From Ruegeria marisrubri (GTDB taxonomy: Bacteria; Pseudomonadota; Alphaproteobacteria; Rhodobacterales; Rhodobacteraceae): a DNA stretch of 64,000 nucleotides. Below, piece by piece: positions 1-8,243 of the stretch. The stretch spans positions 248,001 to 312,000 of the forward strand of contig NZ_LQBQ01000001.1 in the NCBI RefSeq assembly GCF_001507595.1, written 5' to 3'. The notes beneath the pieces were generated by a model. It worked only from the letters and a program-made list of their open reading frames with translations, ran no database searches and was not told where the DNA came from. The translations under genes and the position numbers were made by a program. The first letter of the stretch is position 1. Each line of letters starts with the position of its first letter.

Positions 1-441
1 CGGGTGAACCTGACGCCGGTCGCCATCCGCGAGGGAATGGCTTTCGTCGAGACCGTGTTCAAGGGCAACCCCACGCCGGTGGATCACGAGCTGATCCCGA
101 CCGCGATTTTCACCCAGCCCGAGATGGGCACCGTGGGGCTGAGCGAGGAAGCCGCCGCCGAGCAGGAGCCGATCGAGGTCTATGCGACCTCGTTCAAGCC
201 GATGCAGCAGTCTTTTGCCGGGCGTTCGCAACGGGTGCTGATGAAGCTGATCGTCAGCAAGGCGACCCGCAAGGTCCTGGGCTGCCACATCGTGGCGCCG
301 GGGGCGGGCGAGATGATCCAGCTGGCCGGAATCGCGGTCAAGATGGGCGCGACCAAGGAAGATTTCGACCGGACCGTGGCCGTGCATCCGGTGATGGCCG
401 AGGAACTGGTCACCATGCGGCATCCCGTGCGCAGTGCTTGA
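1..441 (+). CDS. gor: Glutathione-disulfide reductase, C-terminal part (5' end outside window)
   Basis: This is the C-terminal dimerisation domain (about 146 residues) of a flavoprotein pyridine nucleotide-disulfide oxidoreductase, open at the left edge. The sequence shows the family's interface helix region (TAIFTQPEMGTVGLSEEAA) and, near the end, VAVHPVMAEELVTMR, which contains the His-Pro pair that acts as general acid/base on the partner subunit. The MAEELVTMR ending favours glutathione reductase over lipoamide or mercuric reductase. The FAD and NADPH domains and the redox CxxxxC lie outside the window, so substrate is inferred. It would keep cytoplasmic glutathione reduced using NADPH. 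hflK follows on the same strand after 73 bases. Confidence 0.88.
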   Translation, partial: RVNLTPVAIREGMAFVETVFKGNPTPVDHELIPTAIFTQPEMGTVGLSEEAAAEQEPIEVYATSFKPMQQSFAGRSQRVLMKLIVSKATRKVLGCHIVAPGAGEMIQLAGIAVKMGATKEDFDRTVAVHPVMAEELVTMRHPVRSA

Positions 442-514
442 TTTGCACCGGCCGGGATACAGGTTAGAACTAACGCCGTGATCACACGGGCTGAATGAAA
501 AGGAAAGAGAACAT

Positions 515-1654
515 ATGGCGGGCAACAGCGGTGGCCCCTGGGGGGGCGGAGGTTCTTCCGGAGGAGGAAACAAGGGCGGTGGCGGAGGCGGACGGCGTCC
601 GCCCGAGGGTGACGGCCCGCAGATCCCCGAGATCGACGAGCTGGTGAAAAAGGGCCAGGAGCAGCTGCGCGTGCTGATGGGCGGGCGCGGCGGTGGCGGG
701 CGCGGCGGTGATGGCCGCGGCGCCGGCGGCGGTGGCCCCATCTTTACCCGCGGAACCGTGACCTTGGGTCTGCTGGTGGCCGCGGGCCTGTGGGCGGCGG
801 CCAGTTTCTATACCGTCAAACCCGAAGAACAGTCGGTCGAGTTGTTCCTGGGCGAGTTCTCGGCCATCGGGCAGCCGGGTCTGAACTTTGCCCCGTGGCC
901 CTTCGTGACCGCCGAGGTGATCCCGGTCACCCGCGAACAGACCGAGGACATGGGCGGCAATCGCGGCACCCATGACGGCCTGATGCTGACCGGAGACGAG
1001 AACGTGGTCGATGTCGATTACCAGGTGGTATGGAACATCTCGGACCCGGCCAAGTTCCTGTTCAACCTGCGCGATCCGCGTCCGACCATCCGGGCGGTTT
1101 CGGAATCGGCCATGCGCGAGATCATCGCCCAGTCGGAACTGGCGCCGATCCTGAACCGTGACCGCGGCATCATCGCCGATCGGCTGCAGGAGCTGATCCA
1201 GCAGACACTGGACAGCTATGATTCCGGCGTGAACATCATCCGTGTGAACTTTGACAAGGCGGACCCGCCGCAGGAAGTCATCGCGGCCTTCCGCGACGTT
1301 CAGGCCGCCGCGCAGGAACGTGACCGTCTGCAGAACGTGGCCGATGCCTATGCCAACCGGGTGCTCGCCGAGGCGCGCGGTGAGGCAGCGCAGATCCTGG
1401 AAGAGGCCGAGGCCTACCGGGCGCAGCAGGTCAACGAGGCGCGCGGTGAGGCCAGCCGCTTCAACGCGGTTCTCGAGGAATATCTGAAAGCGCCCGACGT
1501 GACGCGCAAGCGTCTGTATCTGGAGCGGATGGAGCAGGTTCTGAGCGAAGTGGACAAGGTCATTCTGGACGAGAGCGGCGACTCCGGTCAGGGCGTCGTG
1601 CCTTACCTTCCGCTGAATGAGCTGCGCCGCAACACCACCGAAGGGAGCAACTGA
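515..1654 (+). CDS. hflK: FtsH protease activity modulator HflK
   Basis: 379-residue SPFH/Band 7 protein. HflK and HflC form a large inner-membrane complex that surrounds FtsH and limits its access to membrane substrates. Residues 1-75 are a Gly-rich disordered cytoplasmic segment typical of HflK, a single membrane anchor spans about 80-100, and the SPFH domain follows (VKPEEQSVELFLGEF onward), then a charged Ala/Glu-rich coiled coil at about 260-320. The start is the ATG 5-10 bases after AGGAAAGAG. The stop overlaps the hflC start by one base (TGATG), so the two are translationally coupled. Length is slightly below the 419 residues of the E. coli protein, the usual situation in alphaproteobacteria. 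Confidence 0.95.
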   Translation: MAGNSGGPWGGGGSSGGGNKGGGGGGRRPPEGDGPQIPEIDELVKKGQEQLRVLMGGRGGGGRGGDGRGAGGGGPIFTRGTVTLGLLVAAGLWAAASFYTVKPEEQSVELFLGEFSAIGQPGLNFAPWPFVTAEVIPVTREQTEDMGGNRGTHDGLMLTGDENVVDVDYQVVWNISDPAKFLFNLRDPRPTIRAVSESAMREIIAQSELAPILNRDRGIIADRLQELIQQTLDSYDSGVNIIRVNFDKADPPQEVIAAFRDVQAAAQERDRLQNVADAYANRVLAEARGEAAQILEEAEAYRAQQVNEARGEASRFNAVLEEYLKAPDVTRKRLYLERMEQVLSEVDKVILDESGDSGQGVVPYLPLNELRRNTTEGSN

Positions 1655-2529
1655 TGCGTAAAACGACATTTCTTCTGCCGGTGCTGGTGATCGCCATCGT
1701 CGTGGGCCTGTCGTCCATCTTCATCGTGGACGAGCGTGAAAAGGCGCTGGTGCTGCAATTCGGCCGTGTCGTGACCGTGAAGGAAGAGCCGGGTCTGGGC
1801 TTCAAGATCCCGCTGATCCAGGAAGTGGTGCGCTATGACGACCGCATCCTGTCCATAGACGTCGAGCCTCTGGAAGTCACGCCGCTGGATGACCGCCGCC
1901 TGGTGGTCGATGCCTTCGCCCGCTACCGCATCTCGGATGTGGAGCAGTTCCGTCAGGCCGTCGGCGTCGGCGGCATTCCGGTTGCCGAGGACCGTCTGGA
2001 CCGGATCCTGCGCGCCGAAACGCGCGAGGTTCTGGGTTCGGTGTCGTCCAAGGACATTCTGAGTTCGGACCGGGCCGCGCTGATGCTGCGCATCCGCAAC
2101 AGCGCCATCGCCGAGGCCCGTGCGCTGGGCGTCGATGTGATCGACGTGCGCCTGAAGGCGACCGACCTGCCGCAGGCCAACCTGGAAGCCACCTTTGCCC
2201 GGATGCAGGCCGAGCGTGAGCGCGAGGCGACGGACGAACGGGCCCGCGGCAACGAAGCCGCGCAGCGTGTGCGCGCGCAGGCCGACCGGACCGTGGTCGA
2301 GCTGGTCTCGGAGGCGCGCCGCGAGGCCGAGATCATCCGTGGTGAGGCCGATGCCGAGCGCAACGCCATCTTTGCCGAGGCCTTTGGCCGCGACCCGGAG
2401 TTCTTCGAGTTCTACCGGTCGCTGACCGCCTATGAGCGGGCGCTGGACGGCTCGAACAGCTCGCTGGTGATGAGCCCCGACTCGGAGTTCTTCAACTTCC
2501 TGAAGTCCTCCGGCGGCAAGGCCGAATGA
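1654..2529 (+). CDS. hflC: Protease modulator HflC
   Basis: 291-residue partner of HflK. An N-terminal membrane segment (residues 5-24) is followed by the SPFH domain, starting with DEREKALVLQFGRVV, and by a coiled-coil stretch with QAEREREATDERARG. It is expected in the inner membrane with most of its mass in the periplasm. It overlaps hflK by one base and overlaps the next gene (DUF2065) by four bases (ATGA), so the three form one operon. The C-terminal segment after the coiled coil (DPEFFEFYRSLTAYERAL) matches the family pattern. Assignment is firm; the exact effect on FtsH is family knowledge. Confidence 0.95.
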   Translation: MRKTTFLLPVLVIAIVVGLSSIFIVDEREKALVLQFGRVVTVKEEPGLGFKIPLIQEVVRYDDRILSIDVEPLEVTPLDDRRLVVDAFARYRISDVEQFRQAVGVGGIPVAEDRLDRILRAETREVLGSVSSKDILSSDRAALMLRIRNSAIAEARALGVDVIDVRLKATDLPQANLEATFARMQAEREREATDERARGNEAAQRVRAQADRTVVELVSEARREAEIIRGEADAERNAIFAEAFGRDPEFFEFYRSLTAYERALDGSNSSLVMSPDSEFFNFLKSSGGKAE

Positions 2530-2723
2530 TGGGCCTGATCCTTCTGGCCTTCGGGCTGGTTCTGATCGTCGAGGGGCTGGCCTATGCGCTGGCCCCTTCG
2601 CTTGTCGAGCGCATGCTCGAAGCCCTGCGCGCGCTGCCCGAGAGCGCGCGGCGGAATGTCGGCCTGCTGTGCGTGGTGACGGGCCTGATCCTGTTGTGGG
2701 GCGCGTATCAGCTGGGGTTCTGA
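2526..2723 (+). CDS. DUF2065 (YjeT-like) small membrane protein
   Basis: 65-residue protein with two hydrophobic segments (about 3-20 and 43-60) separated by a short polar stretch containing LPESARRNVG, the characteristic loop of the DUF2065 family. Two consecutive ATG codons (2526 and 2529) could start it; both overlap the hflC stop. Placing DUF2065 directly after hflC is a recurrent proteobacterial arrangement, which suggests a link to the HflKC-FtsH complex, but no biochemical role is known to me. The reading frame has codon use like its neighbours. Confidence 0.85.
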   Translation: MMGLILLAFGLVLIVEGLAYALAPSLVERMLEALRALPESARRNVGLLCVVTGLILLWGAYQLGF

Positions 2724-2884
2724 CCGCGCGCAGGCCGGGCGGTCGCGGCGCGATAGCAGGCGTCGGCGCTGAATTCCTTGATGTCCCGAGTTGCGGGCTT
2801 GGCCAAACTGACTACATTGTTTCTTGAAATTGGCGGCGGGCACTGCGTCCGCCGGGTGGCGGGTTGGCGACAAGGAGATCTCAA

Positions 2885-4375
2885 GTGCAGGCAAAAGCGC
2901 GCAGTATTTCAATCGGGCAGGACGGAATCATCGTGGGAATGAGGCTGGCATGGCTGGCCTTTCTGACCACACTTTTCATGCTGATGCAGGTTCTGGCCGC
3001 GAAGGCCTCCCCGGAAAGCCTGGCGCCGCTGGCCGAGCGGATCAGCCCGGCCGTGGTCAACATCACGACCACGACCCTGATCGAAGGCCGCACGGATCTG
3101 CCGGGGATCGTGCCCGAGGGATCGCCCTTCGAGGATTTCTTTCGCGAGTTCCAGGACCGCAACGGGGATAACGAAAACCGGCCGCGCCGCAGCAACGCGC
3201 TGGGATCGGGCTTCGTCATCTCCGAGGACGGCTATATCGTCACCAACAACCACGTCATCGCCGAGGCCGACGAAATCCTGATAGAGTTCTTTCCAGGAGA
3301 GGGGCAGCCATCCAAGGAGTTGCCTGCGAAAGTGGTCGGCCGGGACGAAAAGACCGATATCGCCCTGCTGAAGGTCGAGGCCGAGGGGCCGCTGAAATTC
3401 GTCACCTTCGGCGACAGCGACACCGCGCGCGTCGGCGATTGGGTGATCGCCATGGGCAACCCGCTGGGGCAGGGGTTCTCGGTGTCGGCGGGCATCGTGT
3501 CGGCGCGCAATCGCGAGCTCAGCGGCACCTATGACGACTACATCCAGACCGACGCGGCGATCAATCGGGGCAACTCGGGCGGGCCGCTGTTCAACATGGA
3601 TGGCGAGGTGATCGGCGTGAACACCGCGATCCTGTCGCCCAATGGCGGCTCGATCGGCATCGGGTTCTCGATGGCGTCGAACGTCGTGGTCAAGGTCGTG
3701 GATCAGCTGCGCGAATTCGGGGAAACCCGTCGTGGCTGGTTGGGCGTGCGCATCCAGGACGTGACCGAGGACATGGCCGAGGCCATGGGGCTGGACAAGC
3801 CCGGCGGAGCCCTGATCAGCGATGTCCCGGACGGCCCCGCGAAAGAGGCCGGGCTGCAGGCCGGGGACGTGATCCTGAGCTTTGACGGGGTCGAGGTGGC
3901 CGATACCCGTGCGCTGGTGCGTCAGGTCGGCGAGACGGCCGTGGGCAAATCGGTGCGCGTCGTGGTCTTTCGCGACGGGGGGACGCAGACCTTCCTCGTG
4001 ACACTCGGCCGCCGCGAGGATGCCGAGCGCGCCGAGAATGGCCAGCCCTCTACTTCGCCGGCTCCGGCGGAGAGCGAAAAGGAACTGCTGGGCATGACGG
4101 TCGCGCCGTTGACGGACCGGGTACGTTCCGAGCTGGGGCTGGCAGAGGACGCAACCGGTCTGGTCGTTCTGGACCTGGATGAAACCTCGGAAGCCTTCGA
4201 CAAGGGGCTGCGCGCCGGCGACGTGATCACCGAGGTGGGCCAGCAGAAGGTTATGACGCTGGCCGATCTCGAGGCCCGGATCGAAGAAGCCAGGGAAGCC
4301 GGTCGCAAATCTCTGCTGCTGCTGGTCCGGCGGGGCGGCGAGCCGCGTTTCGTGGCGCTGAGCCTGTCCGAGTAA
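2885..4375 (+). CDS. Do-type periplasmic serine endoprotease (DegP/DegQ family)
   Basis: 496 residues from a GTG start chosen because AAGGAGA lies six bases upstream; an ATG at 2939 would give a shorter product beginning right at the signal peptide (MRLAWLAFLTTLFML...). The trypsin-like domain carries the full triad: His123 in VTNNHVIAEADE, Asp158 in KTDIALLKV, Ser231 in NRGNSGGPLF. Two PDZ domains follow (about 285-375 and 400-495), the usual DegP/DegQ layout. It would degrade or refold damaged envelope proteins. It is the last gene of a run starting at hflK, 161 bases after DUF2065, and may have its own promoter. An intrinsic terminator follows 28 bases later. DegP and DegQ cannot be separated from sequence alone. 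Confidence 0.93.
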   Translation: MQAKARSISIGQDGIIVGMRLAWLAFLTTLFMLMQVLAAKASPESLAPLAERISPAVVNITTTTLIEGRTDLPGIVPEGSPFEDFFREFQDRNGDNENRPRRSNALGSGFVISEDGYIVTNNHVIAEADEILIEFFPGEGQPSKELPAKVVGRDEKTDIALLKVEAEGPLKFVTFGDSDTARVGDWVIAMGNPLGQGFSVSAGIVSARNRELSGTYDDYIQTDAAINRGNSGGPLFNMDGEVIGVNTAILSPNGGSIGIGFSMASNVVVKVVDQLREFGETRRGWLGVRIQDVTEDMAEAMGLDKPGGALISDVPDGPAKEAGLQAGDVILSFDGVEVADTRALVRQVGETAVGKSVRVVVFRDGGTQTFLVTLGRREDAERAENGQPSTSPAPAESEKELLGMTVAPLTDRVRSELGLAEDATGLVVLDLDETSEAFDKGLRAGDVITEVGQQKVMTLADLEARIEEAREAGRKSLLLLVRRGGEPRFVALSLSE

Positions 4376-4402
4376 GGCGGGCGCACCAAGATGTGTGAAA
4401 CG

Positions 4403-4429
4403 ACGGCCGGACCAGTTCCGGCCGTTTTT
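4403..4429 (+). terminator. Intrinsic terminator after the Do-type protease gene
   Basis: A nine-base-pair perfect stem (ACGGCCGGA / TCCGGCCGT) with a five-base loop is followed by a T-rich tract (TTTTCC). It begins 28 bases after the protease stop codon. Confidence 0.85.
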
Positions 4430-4460
4430 CCTTTCCGGTGGTTTCAGGCGCAGCCCCGGA

Positions 4461-4495
4461 AAAGGTAAAGAGCCACATGCCGAGGCATGTGACTC
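4461..4495 (-). terminator. Probable terminator for the minus-strand Crp/Fnr-family gene
   Basis: The stem GAGxCACATGC / GCATGTGxCTC (10 of 11 pairs, loop CGAG) is followed, reading on the minus strand, by TTTACCTTTTCC. It lies about 140 bases downstream of the stop codon of the regulator gene at 4633-5301. Confidence 0.55.
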
Positions 4496-4594
4496 TGTTA
4501 CGGGGTGAGGTCGGTACGGACAGATATCGGGGATGATCTCCCGGCCCCGCCCCTTTCGGTAACCTTTCGCAGGCTAGTCCCATTTCGAAACCTT

Positions 4595-4616
4595 GTCTGT
4601 GAACTGGGTCACAGAC
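4595..4616. promoter_or_regulatory. Perfect CRP-like palindrome TGTGA-N6-TCACA
   Basis: GTCTGTGA-ACTGGG-TCACAGAC is a perfect 8+8 dyad whose core is exactly the enterobacterial CRP consensus TGTGA-N6-TCACA. It lies 17 bases beyond the stop codon of a Crp/Fnr-family regulator gene. No T-run follows on either strand, so a terminator role is less obvious than an operator role. No gene starts nearby on the plus strand. Confidence 0.5.
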
Positions 4617-4632
4617 AGCAGCGAGGCCGGGC

Positions 4633-5301
4633 TCAGATCAGATCGGACGCCGCCAGCCGGCCCAGGGCATCGAAATCCCGGATGACCAGCCCGCCGCGCG
4701 ACGCCTCGACCACGCCTTCGCGCCTCCAGGCGGACAGGGTCTTGGACACCGCTTCGCGGGTGGCGCCGACGAATTCCGCAAGTTCGCTCTGCGAAAGCCG
4801 GATCCGGTCGTTCGGGTCACCCTGCTTCCCCGAGAGAAGCAGAAGTTTCCGTGCCAGCCGGGTGGGCATGGGCAGAAAGACCTGCTCGTTGAGCTGCGAC
4901 CCCATCCAGCGCATCCTGATGCCCGCCAGCCGGATCATGTCCACGGCCAGTTCCGGGTGCGCCCGGATCTGGGCCATCACATCACGTCTGCGCACCCTCA
5001 GGACGCGCGAGGGTTCGGCCGCCGACACGGTTGCCGTGCGCGGGCCACTGTCGAACAGGGCGATTTCGCCAAAGACCTCTCCGGGCCGCATCAAGGCCAG
5101 CGACAGCTTGCGTCCGCTGGAGGCGAGGAAGGAGACTTCGAGAGCGCCTTCGAGAAGGGCGTAGAGCGCGTCGCCTTCATCCCCCTGTTGGAACAGGGTT
5201 TCGCCGCGGTCGAGCGAGATCTCGGAAGCCTGCGCCGAAAGCATCGCCTTCAGCCGGTCCGAAGCCTCGGACAGGAAACCGGTGTCGGGAAAGGCCGTCA
5301 T
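4633..5301 (-). CDS. Crp/Fnr-family transcriptional regulator
   Basis: 222-residue regulator. The N-terminal cyclic-nucleotide-binding fold (about 10-130) contains GEVFGEIALFDSGPRTATV, which keeps the Gly-Glu and Arg-Thr positions of a phosphate-binding cassette, so cAMP or a related ligand is possible. The C-terminal winged helix-turn-helix (about 150-215) has LSQSELAEFVGATREAVSK as helix pair. The protein contains no cysteine, so it cannot hold an FNR-type iron-sulfur cluster and is not the oxygen sensor for the FNR box at 57330-57343. It faces yciB on the same strand 120 bases downstream of that gene. Ligand and targets are unknown. Confidence 0.88.
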   Translation of the reverse strand: MTAFPDTGFLSEASDRLKAMLSAQASEISLDRGETLFQQGDEGDALYALLEGALEVSFLASSGRKLSLALMRPGEVFGEIALFDSGPRTATVSAAEPSRVLRVRRRDVMAQIRAHPELAVDMIRLAGIRMRWMGSQLNEQVFLPMPTRLARKLLLLSGKQGDPNDRIRLSQSELAEFVGATREAVSKTLSAWRREGVVEASRGGLVIRDFDALGRLAASDLI

Positions 5302-5421
5302 GCGCCTTGGCTTGCTCCTGCAGGAGGTTGAGAGGGTCAGCTATTGTTTCCACAGTCCGCGCCCGTTTCCAAGAGGCAACGGGTTCGGGGCAAACGGTTT
5401 TCCCGCATGAAGTGTGGCGGC

Positions 5422-6027
5422 TCAGTTGCCGTCGGGGTCGTCCATGTAGCCTTGCAGGAGGTTGAACTGCACCATCAGGAAGCCCATGAGGGCCAGGGGG
5501 AAGCCGAAGGTTTCGATCTTGACCCAGAGATCGGTCGACAGGGTGCGCCAGACCAGTTCGTTCGCGACGGCCAGCGCGGCAAAGCCGAAGCACAGGCGGC
5601 GGGTCAGGATCATCCAGCCCTCGTGGCGCATCGGCAGCATCTCGTCCAGCACGTAGGCCAGGTAGGATTTGCCCTGCAGCAGGCCGATGCCCAGCATGAC
5701 CGCGAAGAAGCCGTAGACCAGCGTGGTCTTCATCTTGAAGAAGCTTTCGTCGTTGAACCAGGCGGTGAGGCCGCCGAAGAAGACCACCATGAAGGCGGTG
5801 AAGATCTGGATCCGGCTGAGCTTGCCGGTCAGGACCCACAGAACGCCCATCGCGGCCAGCATGAGCGGCACGAAGAGGATCGTGGCGACGATGAAGCCCG
5901 AATATTCGGTGCCGCCCCAGGTGAACATGTCGTCCCGCAGGTGCAGGTAGATGAAGAAGAAGGCCAAGGGTGGCCCCAGCTCGAGCACCTGTTTCAGGAA
6001 GGGGTTGATCTTTTTCGTCTCTGCCAT
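5422..6027 (-). CDS. yciB: Inner-membrane-spanning protein YciB / septation protein A (IspZ)
   Basis: 201 residues with about five to six hydrophobic helices. The N-terminal pattern LKQVLELGPPLAFFFIY and the internal GKSYLAYVLDEMLP with WMILTRRLCFGF are typical of the YciB/IspZ family. In enterobacteria YciB links envelope synthesis with division and interacts with divisome proteins; in alphaproteobacteria it is called septation protein A. It is the gene downstream of the DMT exporter (15 bases apart), so ftsY, the exporter and yciB probably form one transcript; ftsY and ispZ being near neighbours is common in Rhodobacteraceae. Confidence 0.92.
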   Translation of the reverse strand: MAETKKINPFLKQVLELGPPLAFFFIYLHLRDDMFTWGGTEYSGFIVATILFVPLMLAAMGVLWVLTGKLSRIQIFTAFMVVFFGGLTAWFNDESFFKMKTTLVYGFFAVMLGIGLLQGKSYLAYVLDEMLPMRHEGWMILTRRLCFGFAALAVANELVWRTLSTDLWVKIETFGFPLALMGFLMVQFNLLQGYMDDPDGN

Positions 6028-6042
6028 GCCTTGTCCTGCCGA

Positions 6043-6945
6043 CTATCCGCCCATTTCAACTATGACCGCGCCCGACGCAATCAAGGCCATCAGCGCGATT
6101 CGCCGCGGCCCCACGGTTTCTTTCAATACCAGCCAGCCGATCAGGGCTGCAAACACCGTGGATGTTTCGCGCAGAACCGCCGCTTCGCCCACCTTGTCCA
6201 GGCGGGTGGCCAGCATGATGGCGCCGAAGGAGAGGAAGGCCACGATGCCCCCGGTAAAGCCGCGCAGCATCAGGGGCCCGGGCGCGGGGCGGTGGATCAT
6301 CGCGCGCCACCGCAGGAAGGCGTAGAAGGGCAGGGCGGCGCCGTCGATCATGAAGAACCACGCGAGGAAGGTGAACGGGTCGGCGGTGGCGCGGATCCCG
6401 TAGGCGTCATAGGTGGTGTAGAGCGCCACGAAGAGGCCGGTCGCCACAGCCAGCCCCAGCGCGATGACCAGCGTGTCTCGGTTGGTTTCGAGATGGCGCA
6501 GGTTGTAGGCGGCCAGTCCGAAGATGCCCGAGAGCAGCACGGCGACGCCGATCCATTGGGGTGCGGTGAAGACCTCGCCGAACAGAAGGTAGGCGCCGAT
6601 CACGGTAAAGAGCGGCCCGGTGCCGCGCACCACCGGGTAGACGACGGTGTAGGAGCCCTTGGTGTAGGCCATGGCCTGAAGGCATTTGTAGAGGATGTGG
6701 ATCACCCATGCGGTCGCAAAGATCGGCCACATATGCGGTTCGGGCCACGGCACCACGAAAAGCGCGAAGGGGGCGGCCATGAGCGCGTAGGAGGCGTCGA
6801 TCGCGCCGCGCGACAGCCACGGGTCGTGGCGTCCCTTTTGCAGGGCGCCGAAGACCGCGTGCAGGAAGGCCGCCATGAGCGCGAGGCCGAGGGCGAGGGT
6901 GTGCCCGGCCTCGGTGCCTTCGAGGGAGATCAGCCAGTCGCTCAA
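6043..6945 (-). CDS. EamA/DMT-superfamily transporter
   Basis: About 300 residues with ten predicted membrane helices arranged as two EamA repeats (first about 10-140, second about 155-295); GTGPLFTVIGAYLLFGE and ETSTVFAALIGWLVLKE are the repeat-end motifs. It is probably a small-molecule exporter; the substrate is unknown. The start is uncertain: I chose a TTG at 6945 giving SDWLISLEG after the initiator, because the longer GTG option at 6987 lies inside a stable hairpin (6973-6993) and adds a non-hydrophobic leader. The gene is placed between ftsY and yciB on the minus strand. Confidence 0.85.
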   Translation of the reverse strand: MSDWLISLEGTEAGHTLALGLALMAAFLHAVFGALQKGRHDPWLSRGAIDASYALMAAPFALFVVPWPEPHMWPIFATAWVIHILYKCLQAMAYTKGSYTVVYPVVRGTGPLFTVIGAYLLFGEVFTAPQWIGVAVLLSGIFGLAAYNLRHLETNRDTLVIALGLAVATGLFVALYTTYDAYGIRATADPFTFLAWFFMIDGAALPFYAFLRWRAMIHRPAPGPLMLRGFTGGIVAFLSFGAIMLATRLDKVGEAAVLRETSTVFAALIGWLVLKETVGPRRIALMALIASGAVIVEMGG

Positions 6946-6972
6946 GCTGAGGGTCTTTCGCTGGTGGAGAGG

Positions 6973-7023
6973 CTGGGGGTTTTCCACCCCCAGACCCCCG
7001 AGGATATTTGGGGCCAGATGAAG
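6973..7023 (-). repeat. Intergenic hairpin plus conserved-looking tail downstream of ftsY
   Basis: An 8-bp perfect stem CTGGGGGT / ACCCCCAG (loop 5) is preceded on the minus strand by CATCTGGCCCCAAATATCCT and CGGGGGT. From memory, this combination (a short AAATATCCTCGGGGGT-like box followed by a GC hairpin) recurs between genes in Rhodobacteraceae genomes. Only one copy is visible here, so the repeat nature is recalled rather than shown by this sequence. Confidence 0.45.
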
Positions 7024-7024
7024 G

Positions 7025-8185
7025 TCAGTTGGAGTCGAGGCCGGTCAGGGCGGCGGCGAATTCCTCGGGGTCGAAGGGGGCCAGGTCGTCGATCTGTTCG
7101 CCGACGCCGATGGCGTGGATCGGCAGGCCGAACTTGTCGGCCAGCGCCACCAGCACGCCGCCCTTGGCGGTGCCGTCGAGCTTGGTCATCACGAGGCCCG
7201 AGACATCGGCCAGCTTGCGGAATGTCTCCACCTGGCTGAGCGCGTTCTGGCCGGTGGTGGCGTCGAGCACCAGGAGCGTGTTGTGCGGGGCGGTTTCGTC
7301 GATCTTGCGGATGACGCGGACGATCTTGGCCAATTCCTCCATCAGGTCGGCGCGGTTCTGCAGGCGGCCGGCGGTGTCGATCATCAGCAGGTCGGCGCCG
7401 TCTGCCTGCGCCTTGGTCAGGGCGTCGAAGGCCAGCGAGGCGGGGTCGGAGCCTTCGGGTGCGGTCAGGACCGGCACGCCGGCGCGGTCGCCCCAGACCT
7501 GCAGCTGTTCGACGGCAGCGGCGCGGAAGGTGTCGCCGGCGGCGATGACCACCTTTTTGCCGGCGGCCTTGAACTGGCTGGCGAGCTTGCCGATGGTCGT
7601 GGTCTTGCCCGAGCCGTTGACGCCCACCACCAGCACCACCTGCGGGCGTTTGGGGTAGAGCGGCATCGGTTTGGCGACCGGCTCCATGATGCGGGCGATT
7701 TCCTGGGCCAGGAGTTGCTTGATCTCTTCGGTCGACAGTTTCTTGCCGTAGCGCCCCTCGGCCATGTTGGCGGTGACGCGCAGGGCGGTGTCGACGCCCA
7801 TGTCCGAGGCGATCAGCAGTTCCTCGAGCTGTTCGAGCATGTCGTCGTCCAGCGTGCGGCGAACAACCGTGCGGCCGTCGCCGCGCGCGAACAGGCGGCC
7901 CAGCAGGCCGGGGCGCTGCCCGGTTTCCGGCGCCGGTTCCTCGGGCGGCGGCGGAGCGGGCGTGGGATCGGAGGGCATGGGCGAGGGCGTTTCCACCGGC
8001 TCGGGCACCGGTGCGGGCTCGGGCAGTTCGGGGACCGGTTGTGGTTCGGGCTCGGGCTGGGGGATCACCGGATCGGGGGTGGGGGCGGTTTCCTCGCCGC
8101 CCTCTTCGACGATTGCCTCGAGCCCCTGTTCGAGCCGCGAGGAGGATTTGAACAGCCGGTCCTTGAGCTTTGAGAAAAACGCCAT
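7025..8185 (-). CDS. ftsY: Signal recognition particle receptor FtsY
   Basis: 386 residues. A Pro/Glu/Ala-rich acidic linker at about 31-90 replaces the acidic A domain; the N domain helical bundle spans about 92-175 and the SRP GTPase G domain follows, with Walker A GVNGSGKTTTIGK (188-200), DTAGR (270-274) and TKLD (334-337). The first ten residues (MAFFSKLKDR) form an amphipathic basic helix that can bind the membrane. It receives ribosome-SRP complexes and hands them to SecYEG. The start at 8185 matches family N-termini. Downstream genes on the same strand are the DMT exporter and yciB. Confidence 0.96.
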   Translation of the reverse strand: MAFFSKLKDRLFKSSSRLEQGLEAIVEEGGEETAPTPDPVIPQPEPEPQPVPELPEPAPVPEPVETPSPMPSDPTPAPPPPEEPAPETGQRPGLLGRLFARGDGRTVVRRTLDDDMLEQLEELLIASDMGVDTALRVTANMAEGRYGKKLSTEEIKQLLAQEIARIMEPVAKPMPLYPKRPQVVLVVGVNGSGKTTTIGKLASQFKAAGKKVVIAAGDTFRAAAVEQLQVWGDRAGVPVLTAPEGSDPASLAFDALTKAQADGADLLMIDTAGRLQNRADLMEELAKIVRVIRKIDETAPHNTLLVLDATTGQNALSQVETFRKLADVSGLVMTKLDGTAKGGVLVALADKFGLPIHAIGVGEQIDDLAPFDPEEFAAALTGLDSN

Positions 8186-8243
8186 GTGAGGTCTCCGCAG
8201 GTATTCCCTTCACCTAATGCGGATTGGCGGCAGTTGCAAAGGG

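Noticed and set aside
5308..5470. Repeated TGCAGGAGGTTGA at about 5318 and 5453
   Set aside because: One copy is coding sequence for the YciB C-terminus; two 13-base matches with purine-rich content are likely chance.
5344..7239. 631-codon plus-strand open frame opposite yciB and the DMT gene
   Set aside because: It lies opposite two membrane proteins with clear family motifs; product is low-complexity and without any domain.
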